From Phlebotomus papatasi (Eukaryota > Arthropoda > Insecta > Diptera > Psychodidae), in assembly GCF_024763615.1 (NCBI RefSeq), contig NC_077223.1, positions 78,182,627 to 78,246,626 of the forward strand: DNA of 64,000 bases, in the 5' to 3' direction. Shown piece by piece: positions 34,718-43,164 of the stretch (position 1 is the stretch's first letter; every line of letters starts with the position of its first letter). Made by a program: the position numbers and the translations under genes. The notes beneath the pieces were generated by a model. It saw nothing but the letters and a program-made list of their open reading frames with translations. It did no database searches and had not been told where the DNA came from.

Positions 34718-35334
34718 TACCTGAATGTAAAGACAAGAAATAAATCCGGCGAAAAGGATCCAATTTCCGATATCACTTCTTTTATTTTTGGATAATATAA
34801 TATACTTTCTATTACAAACTTTCAACGGCTAAATAAATATCAGATTAAACGGATAACTTTAGAATCTTAAATTTCACTTCAATTATTTTTGTTTCCACGA
34901 GGTTTTGACAAATAGGAAAAATCATGACTTCTTATTGACAATCGGTACTTGTTCTAAAATCCTGGTTCTAAAAATTACTTCGTAGAATTTCCGCCAGAGC
35001 GTATGGTGTTCCTCACCAAATACAATAACCACCTAATATATTTCACAAGAACGGAATTTATTATTCATTGAATTCATTGGATTTTCGGGAAATTTCTTGT
35101 AATTGGCTATAAGTTTCAATAATCTATAGGGAAAACCGGGGTAGAATTGGACAGTGCAATTTTCTAGTCTATCATAAACAGAACTACTTGCGATTATACT
35201 CAAAGTTTGAATTCTCAAGTAATCTGTAAGGATAATAATTGAAATAATTCCTTAAGAAAAAAGTCAGGAATATCAAAAAGTAAGTCATTAATTTGATGAA
35301 AAATTGCGAATTTTTATTTAAGAAAAAAGAAATA

Positions 35335-37203
35335 CCGTCGTTGCGGGTGACTTTGCACGTTTTTTCGCTATTTTTCAACTTTGCTCTCTAAAAGTGGATA
35401 GTTAAAGTGAAGGGAGGGGGGTTTTTGAGTAAAATTATTTGTATTCATTTGTTAATGAATGGATTTTGTGCCACTAGCATTAATTTTATAAAATTTTACT
35501 ATGTTTAAAAAAATCAAGAAAAAAGGCTTGCACTGGGGATAAGGTGCGGGTGACTTTGCACTTTTTAATAAATACTAAAAAATCAACAATTTCTGATAAT
35601 AAACGACAATGAAGATCTTTACATCTAAGGGTAATATGCATGAGATCTACAAGATGACATGATCGCCATCTTGATTTGACGTTTCTGTCCGCCATTTTGA
35701 ATAACTGTCAAAACCTAAAACTGGTCCGATTGCGTTGAAATTTTAGTATGTTATAGCTGATGTCAAGACCTTTTTAGAACGTATCTATGTCCCAGTCTAC
35801 GTCAAGTATTTACCTAGATACAGAGGCTCAAATTTTAAAATTTTGAAATCATCATATTTTGGCGATCTTTATTTACTAATCCTTAATTTTAAAATCTAAA
35901 TGAAATGCCTCAGTAACCATTAAAAATGGTTGAGGCTTTTATTTTATATATTTATTTACTCTTACATAATTAAAAAAAAATAAATGAAAAGTGCATTTAT
36001 TAATTTTTTTATTTTTTCATTTTTGCAAAAACAGTTTTTCAGATCTTCAAATAATATGCTGTTATAAAGAAAAACATTACTTTTCTTTTTGTTTATTATT
36101 TAGATCTCATCGCCTAACGATAGGTAACAATCAGAAAATAATTTTTATTTGTGGATAAAATTTATTTCGAGAAAAAAAGCAACGACGAACCCGAACCCCC
36201 TATCGTGTGAACGCTGCCTCCGGGGGCAAGAATCACACGAATCGTCATATTTTTTTCATTTTCCTGTCCAGGAAAAACCAACAATTCTGTGGTAATGTAC
36301 TAAACATGCATGGAAACCTAAAAGATCAGGGAACTTTTTCGTGTAGTACAATTCACTGCCCATATTAGAGTTTAGTCAGAAAAAAATCCTAAATATGAAG
36401 CACGAAAAAATGTGCGAAGGCTGCCTACATTCCCCTAGTACTGTCTTTTTTGTGATGATTTCGATAAAAGAAGCTCTCCGTAGTTCTGTATTCATGAAAA
36501 TGTCAAAATTTTGAACTTGGAGCTCCTGTATCCAGGCAATCGCTTGACCTAGATGGGATGTTATATATGTTCTGAAAAGGTTTTGACATCAGCTAGAACA
36601 TACTAAAATTTCAGCTCAATCGGACCAGTTTTAGGTTTTGACAGTTATTCAAAATGGCGGACAGAAACGTCAAACCAAGATGGCGACCACAACATCTTGT
36701 AGATCTCGGTCACTTTATCTTAAATTATCAAAAAATTGGATAATTTTTAGCTAAATACTTTTATAATAAAGCTTTAGAAAGACCATTACATGCAATTTTA
36801 TAACATAAATCATGCGTTCTTAGAAAGATAATAGGGAAAAAAAATATTTTAATAAAAATAATCAACAAAATCGAAGTGGATTATTCTAGCCAGATAAATT
36901 TAGAATAGATTTGGGCAATTTACTACTCTGAAATCGATTTTAAAATTGCACCTTCAGATAACTTTTTCACGGAGCCGTTTTTTGACAAAATACCTATATT
37001 AGCATTTCATTGACTATTACTGAAACCACAAGAATCCTTTTGAGGATCATTGTACCTTACTTGGTACTTAACATATCCCTATATACTTTGACATGGTAGA
37101 CCGGATCGGCGAAGACTATCAATAAGTGCTAGAATTGTTCAAAGTCTCACGAACAGCAGAGTGCAAAGTCACCCCCCGAGTGCAAAGTCACCCGCAACGA
37201 CGG
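35335..37203. mobile_element. 1.9-kb foldback element with CCGTCGTTGCGGGTGAC ends
   Basis: Ends CCGTCGTTGCGGGTGACTTT and AAAGTCACCCGCAACGACGG are perfect inverted repeats, TA on both sides. Long inner arms at about 35600-35830 and 36510-36720 are also inverted (GGTCCGATTGCGTTGAAATT against its counterpart). AGTGCAAAGTCACCC is repeated at the right end. No transposase found. Confidence 0.92.
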
Positions 37204-37279
37204 TACTTTAACGCTTCATCTTTTTATGATTTTAACTGCTCTAACTCCAATCGTGTTTTTTCTCTACTTCTCTCCATCC

Positions 37280-37995
37280 TGGCTGCCAAACGGTAAGAGA
37301 TATTGACTTCCGGTCTTCGGCGATCCCCCCACAAGTTAACATTCTCTTTCGAACTAACTTACCCAAATTATCCCCCACCCCTTTTAACCCCTCCAAAAAC
37401 ATGTTTTTTTTGACTTTACAAAAAATTGGCACTGGCTATTTCTTTCATTTTTGGATATGTTTTGGAGGTAGTCTAGCTGAACATTTCGTCCTTAGACATC
37501 TATTACCGGAAAATTCGCCATCTTGAATTATTCAAGGTTAAAGGTCAACCACTCTAGAGGGCCTAATTTTCAACGGATTTGGTTAAATTTGGAGTTTTTT
37601 GAAAATCTTTTAATTCTGAACCCGACGGCATCGGTCACAATCGGTGATGGATCGGGAAAGTTACGGTAATAGCTCTATTTTAAAAATACTGTTTTTCGCA
37701 TTTTTTCAGTCTTTTGACCCATATAAAATTCAAACGGTAAGAGATATCAACTTCCGGTCTTCGATGACCCCTCCTCAAATGGCATTATCTCGAACCCAAC
37801 CTCTTTAGTTTTTCCCCTCCCCTTTCGTGCGTTCCCTAACCCCCAAAAATTGGTCAAAACTGAGATTTTTCTAACTTTGCAAAAAATTGGCCCTGGCGAA
37901 TTCGTTAATTTTTGTAAATGTTTTGAAGGTAATCCAGCTGAACATTTCGTCCTTACACATCTATCACCAGAAAAATCGCAATCTTGAATTATTGA
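37280..37995. repeat. Tandem duplication, offset about 444 bp
   Basis: CAAACGGTAAGAGATAT and the following roughly 250 bp (including CAGCTGAACATTTCGTCCTT type sequence) occur twice with moderate divergence. Confidence 0.75.
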
Positions 37996-38723
37996 AGGTT
38001 AAAAGCCTAATTTTCACCCGATTCGATTTGTTCAATAAATTATTTAAAAGATTAATGATTTTTTTGAAAGCCTCTTTTTGAAAAAATTTCAACTTCAAGA
38101 TGGTTTTGTGGTGATTTATAGACAAATTAAATTCTACCATAATTTTATATACACCAGAAAAACTTGCGAGAAGGTATGTAAGACAGAGCTCTTTCTCGGG
38201 AGTTCGAGCAGTTCGCAAAGCTTCGGACGCTTTGCCACCCCTTTTCAGTGTTATATGGTCAATTACTATGATATTTTCACTGATTTGAATTAATTATGAG
38301 ATATTTGACCCTGTGATGTCAAAACATTCGCTAAATATTATTGTAAATGTAAATAAATTCAATAAATATTTCCACCGGTCGACTTGAGGAACCCAGGGTG
38401 GTCGAGTCGAAGATACTTTTACCTTACTGCCTGCGGCAATCATGCGGTAAATTATTTCATGATTTTGGCAAAATTCAAGGAGCACGTCCGTCATTTCTTA
38501 GCCGGAATGTCCAACTCCTGGCACAAATGTTACAAATCATTCAATTGGACGAATATTTTCAATGTATCGTATAGTAATTGTGAGCTGGAGGGGAATTCTG
38601 TAACGCTCTGGCAATGCCATATGACAAATTGAGTCCGAATCTTAGGAAAGCTTTTTCGAAAATGCGATTCTGTAGCCAGGAAATTGCCATTTCAGCTCAC
38701 GTGACATTGTCAGAAGTCACATA
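37996..38723. other. No gene seen
   Basis: Slightly less AT-rich than average, but open frames here are short and match no family that I know. Confidence 0.4.
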
Positions 38724-39052
38724 CAGTGCCCGCTCTCTAATCCGGATCGCCGTAATCCGGACGAGTTATCGACGGTTACCTTTAAAATCATTTTGAGGTT
38801 ATGTATGCATGTGTGTTCAGCAATGAGAATGAATTATCCTGTGAAGTTTTTGTTCAATAAATGAAGTATAATAGCATAGAATTCTCTAAATTTGTCCTTT
38901 TAAACTTCTTTAAAACTTTTATTCTAATTCTCGGAAAAAAACCTTGTATTATATTTTCAAGACGTTGAACAAATTCAAAAAATCCATCCGGATTACGAAG
39001 CGGACATCTGTCAAATTGTCTCCCAATCATCCGGATTACGAAGCGGGCACTG
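38724..39052. mobile_element. MITE with CAGTGCCCGCT ends
   Basis: 329 bp, ends CAGTGCCCGCTCTCTAATCC and ATTACGAAGCGGGCACTG, TA duplications at 38722-38723 and 39053-39054. Pogo/Tigger-like end. Confidence 0.88.
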
Positions 39053-39921
39053 TATTTGAGATTTCTGGCAATTCAAATGACAATGAATTTTCTTAAACAA
39101 ATCAACCCAAGACGTACTGTATTTTCATAAAATCATCAAGTAAAGGGATTTCATTAAAAATTTAATGAATTGCATTTTCGAACTCATATGATATGACAAA
39201 AAAAAGTTCGAATGGCATTGTCAGGTTTCGAACTCACGCGTGATGCCACGAAAATTACAGAATTCCCCTACAGTAGTCAATATGACCATTGCCTGGAAAA
39301 GAATCAAGAGACAGAGAAATATTTCAATACTTTGAATCGTCTTATGATCAATCTTCTTCAGGACTTCTTTTGGCCATTACTTCCAGCAATTCTTCACAAA
39401 CATACTAAGACTATGACAATTAATTATAGCATCAGAGATTTCTTGTTAAGAGAAAAATGCTTTTCTACAAAAGGTATCAATTTCCTATAAAACTATATTA
39501 ATTGAATTTTTTTTCATTTATGGGAGCAAAATTCGATAACTCAACAATTTATACCTTAACTGACAAAATTTGTCCTACCAGAGAATATCCACGATATATA
39601 TCAGCTTTCAGAAAATAGCTGATAAACAGGCTGTATAATTATTGATATCTTGGGATGGAATGGATGGAATAGCCAAAGAAAACACAAAAGTTTCTGAAAA
39701 AACGTTAATATTCAAAATATTGAATTCCACAGCCTGGAAAAGCCCACGGAGTATGAAAGTCTCCACAAAATACGAATGGTCGGAGTCTTGGATGTGAAGA
39801 ATACTCTTCTCTGAATGGCAGCGTCTCTGCTGGGAGAAGTGGTCAGGGAACAGATGACTTTGACGCTCGTGAGTTTACATTCAAAGTTTTAAAAAAAAAA
39901 AAGTGATTTCTTGCGGAAACC
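39053..39921. other. Upstream region of PSMG4, no other gene seen
   Basis: Becomes GC-richer after about 39780, consistent with promoter and 5' UTR of PSMG4. No TATA box stands out. Confidence 0.45.
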
Positions 39922-40302
39922 ATGCCCTCAGAATCTGCAAAGTTGATTCCTCGACCATCAAGCTTCACCACCCATGTCTTCTCCGCCAGTGCCAGTGGTC
40001 AGGAGTTCACATATCGTGTCCTGAAGATGGAAGATTCAACACTAATCTACATTTGCGAGAAGGGCAATGAAGTGTTTGATGAGATGGCTCTGGCCATGGT
40101 CTCTGCTTCTGGGGATGCCATTTCAACCACAATTATGGGCCCTTTGCTGGGCTGTGATTCACAGCAGCTGGCAGAGAAAGTGGCCAAACGCCTCAAGAAG
40201 CAAATCTACATTAGTTGCAATGTTCCTGCCGAAAGACTAAGCCGTCCCTTCATTGAGAAGCACCTCGTGGATGAGATCAAAAATCGACCAGAGATGTTTT
40301 GA
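39922..40302 (+). CDS. PSMG4: Proteasome assembly chaperone 4 (PSMG4/PAC4 homologue)
   Basis: 126 residues in one exon. The family's human member is about 123 residues and helps build the 20S proteasome alpha ring together with PAC3. Recognisable stretches are TTHVFSASASGQEFTYRV, a hydrophobic strand STLIYICEKGNEVFDEMALA, the AISTTIMGPLLGCDSQQLAEK core, and the C-terminal KKQIYISCNVP. The ATG sits in a good context (GAAACCATG), and there is no upstream in-frame extension that looks coding. The coding region is intronless. Codon composition is clearly more GC-rich than the surrounding DNA. A cytosolic role in proteasome assembly is inferred from the family. Confidence 0.9.
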   Translation: MPSESAKLIPRPSSFTTHVFSASASGQEFTYRVLKMEDSTLIYICEKGNEVFDEMALAMVSASGDAISTTIMGPLLGCDSQQLAEKVAKRLKKQIYISCNVPAERLSRPFIEKHLVDEIKNRPEMF

Positions 40303-40491
40303 ATTGAAGGCAATACCCGAAGAGAGAGAGAGAGAGTCAATGATTGGAGCGAGGAAATGAATGTGCAAATCGCAGAACTTGAACTTCAGCCACAAATAGC
40401 GATGAATTGCAACTTCCTACCGCTGAAGAAATCTTCAAGAGTCAGTGAACATGGGCTGCAGTTCCATGACAGAATTGCTGAAGCAGCGTGA

Positions 40492-40497
40492 AATAAA
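40492..40497 (+). terminator. Poly(A) signal of the PSMG4 gene
   Basis: AATAAA about 190 bp after the stop codon. The 3' UTR before it contains a short GA dinucleotide run near 40320. Confidence 0.65.
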
Positions 40498-40618
40498 CCA
40501 ATAATGAAACGGTTTTAATTAACCCAAAAGCATTATAATTTGAATTTAAAAATAGATTGCAAATTTTCTAAACTTGAAAATTTCTTGTTTTTCTTTTATT
40601 TTTATTAATTCAGAAAAA

Positions 40619-40786
40619 TCACAATACTGCAAAATTGGTTACTGTATTTTTCTTCCATGTTTTCACCAGACTTTTCTCCTCTAGCCATCTCTTGAGCAGT
40701 ATCACCTCAGTGAACAAGGTTGGATGACCTTTCTCAGCATCTCGCACCAATTTGCATGGATTTTTCACCTCACCCGCCAATTCGCT
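40619..40786 (-). CDS. Probable last exon of an unrecognised gene
   Basis: About 55 codons are open and end in TGA at 40619-40621. The product (from ESELAGEVKNPCKLVRDAEK through TEVILLKRWLEEKSLVKTW to TNFAVL) has coding-like composition: balanced charge, few rare residues, and G/C at third positions more often than the flanks. A possible acceptor (TTACAATTGAG) marks the start, although its pyrimidine tract is weak. AATAAA signals on the minus strand at 40601-40606 and 40595-40600 lie right after the stop, which would suit a true 3' end. It is tail to tail with PSMG4. I cannot name the family or find the upstream exons. Confidence 0.55.
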   Translation of the reverse strand, partial: SELAGEVKNPCKLVRDAEKGHPTLFTEVILLKRWLEEKSLVKTWKKNTVTNFAVL

Positions 40787-41395
40787 CTCAATTGTAACAA
40801 ATCAAGATCAAGTTTAAATAATAGTGCATATAAGAAGGGAAAAGTGAAATGAAAATTAATTCTCATGGTAAGGCTAAACGTAATAATCATTAGAGATGCC
40901 AAATTGCAAAGCGAAAGAGGTGGAAAAACTCGTAAAAAATATAAAGAACGGTAGCACTTTTTGCCATCATAAATTTAAATTGCACTTCGAACATGCATTT
41001 TTAAGACAATCTAACAATTGTGTGAAGTCAAGAAAACACTGAAACTTTCCCATTTTTGCTTTACTTATATTTCTTTTATTCTCTTATTCACGGTTCTCTC
41101 ATTAATATTCTGTAGACATGGAGAGGCGTGTAAGTGGTTAAAAATTATCTAATCCAACGATCTTATCACAGCAAAGTCAAAATTTATCACACCTTCACTT
41201 GAGTAATTTGGTAAATTTTGAATTTAAAAAGTCAAATGCTTCAACAAAAATACTTTTATAGCACAATGTAGGTACGTAATTAAACAGAAGAAGATGATTA
41301 AAATATTCTACAACTTTTCTGGACATGTGAACTTTGAAAGACCACCGATAGTGGCGTCTAAATCGCTATTTAATTTTTCATTCAAATTAAAATTT
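40787..41395. other. No further exon seen
   Basis: Searched for the upstream exon of the gene ending at 40619; none recognisable. Confidence 0.4.
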
Positions 41396-42138
41396 CAGTA
41401 AGTTTGCAATTTCGGACTCTCATTTTGTTCCCAAAAGTATCGTTTCTACTATTGAGATGATATGGAAAAGACCTTAGAAGAGTTCCGGAAGGGCAAGGAA
41501 CTACGAGGAACAGGTTGACCGAAATATTGTTATTATTAACAGGTAAGCTCAAATAATGTTTATATTTTTATTCATTTTAAAATATATTAAGTATAATTTT
41601 AGAGAAAACAAATGACTAAAGGCAGAATCACATTGACAGTAAAATGCTCACCGTATTTCGTTAATTTACGCACTTTCATTGCAATTCTTACGCAAATTCT
41701 CGATTACCGTATTACCTTATCTCATACTCGGTGGCACTAGGTGAAAATAATATAAGAAAATTGAAGAAATAAAACGAAAATACGTTAAACGGTGAGCAAA
41801 AAAAAAACTGTATGATACAGTTTATTTTGCTCACCGTTTATCGCATTTTCTTTTAATTTCTTCAATTTTCTTATATTATTTTCACCTAGTGCCACCGAGT
41901 ATGAGATAAGGTAATACGGTAATGGACAATTTCCGTAAGAATTGCAATGAAAATGCACAAATTAACGAAATACGGTAAGGCTAGGACGAGTATTTTATTG
42001 CCAATGTGATTCTGCCCTAACTCTATCGACAAACTACCAAATAACACTCCTGAAATTAACTTTATTAAATGTATTACATTTTGAACCTAAAATTTTGTTA
42101 TTTACATGCAACTATGACGAAATTTGGTACAGTTTCCC
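41396..42138. mobile_element. Diverged MITE of the GGGTAAGTGTGCC family, split by a palindromic MITE
   Basis: Left remnant AGTTTGCAATTTCGG and right end CGAAATTTGGTACAGTTTCC. The 398-bp palindrome at 41620-42017 interrupts it. Confidence 0.72.
41620..42017. mobile_element. 398-bp palindromic MITE
   Basis: Almost perfect foldback: left arm from GGCAGAATCACATTG, right arm to CAATGTGATTCTGCC, arms of about 180 bp meeting near a short A/T spacer. TAA flanks it at 41617-41619 and 42018-42020. Confidence 0.9.
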
Positions 42139-42196
42139 TAGATTTACCTTTGCAATTTGAGCTCTCTTTAAAAATATTCACAAAACTTTGTGAGTA

Positions 42197-42431
42197 GGGT
42201 AAAGTGGTACAAGTTGGACAGCAATGGTACAATTTGGACAGGGTTTTCTGTCTTGATAAATTTAGTACTTCATTTTTATTTGTATATTTTTAATGCTTTA
42301 GTTTTATAATTTGGTTCCCTGTGCATAAAAACAAATTTTGTACTGTATTTATCAAGAAAAAAGCCATGTCCAAGTCTTACCGGCGAATTGTCCAACTTGT
42401 AACACTGATTCCAAATTATATATCTTTACCC
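42197..42431. mobile_element. MITE with GGGTAAAGTGGTACAAG ends, uninterrupted copy
   Basis: 235 bp, TA on both sides (42195-42196 and 42432-42433). The GGTACAAGTTGGACAG motif is duplicated near its left end. Confidence 0.88.
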
Positions 42432-42433
42432 TA

Positions 42434-42953
42434 TCAGAATAAATGTAATACGCTCAATACAAATCCGTTGCACCCTTTATGGTTTTATGAAGTGTTTTCT
42501 CCACAGATTTTTTTTTTTATAAAAAATATTTAAAGAGGTCAAAAGTGACAAAAGATGTAGAGGGAATAAGGCTAATAAATTGCAAAAATTTGCACTGTTT
42601 CATATGCTAATCTAAGTTGTCTCTAGTTCTCCTTTTCTGATTTACCTAAAATAGCGAAGAGCCTTTTTCAACAAAAATTTTCTTAGAAAATGACTTCAGA
42701 AGAACATATCACATTATGATAGAGAAAAATTGTTTATGATATAATACACTTTCGTTAATTCTTTTCTTTTAAGATCGGGCCACTCTTTAATTTGGGCGGC
42801 AGTTTAATGAAAATAAAAGAAGTTTTTGGCATTTTTCACGTTTGATTATGCTTGTAACATGAAGCAAGTATGATAAAAATTTCTTATTCAGAAAATTATT
42901 TGATTTCATGGATTTTTTAATAATAATTTTATATTCTTACTGATTAAACTATT
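42434..42953. other. No gene seen
   Basis: AT-rich sequence immediately left of the gypsy insertion. Confidence 0.45.
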
Positions 42954-42958
42954 ATACT

Positions 42959-43138
42959 TGTGGGGGGGCCAAGCCTCTGGGAGAAGGGTGTCAATAATAT
43001 TAAACACTTGTGTTATAGTCTTATTATCCCTTTATTAATCTTCTTCCACTCTGCACTCACTCTCACTCTCACTGTCACTGTCCTCACCGGCCGTCCGTCA
43101 TATATCACTCTCATTCCCCGTCATGAGAGGGCGCCACA
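42959..43138 (-). repeat. 3' LTR of the gypsy element
   Basis: 180 bp with TG...CA ends and a purine-rich tract (read on the minus strand) directly next to it. Confidence 0.95.
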
Positions 43139-43155
43139 TCCTCCTTCTTCTTTCA
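43139..43155 (-). other. Polypurine tract of the gypsy element
   Basis: On the minus strand a run of A and G only (AAAGAAGAAGGAGGA) abuts the 3' LTR, in the position that primes plus-strand synthesis. Confidence 0.8.
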
Positions 43156-43164
43156 AACTACTTC

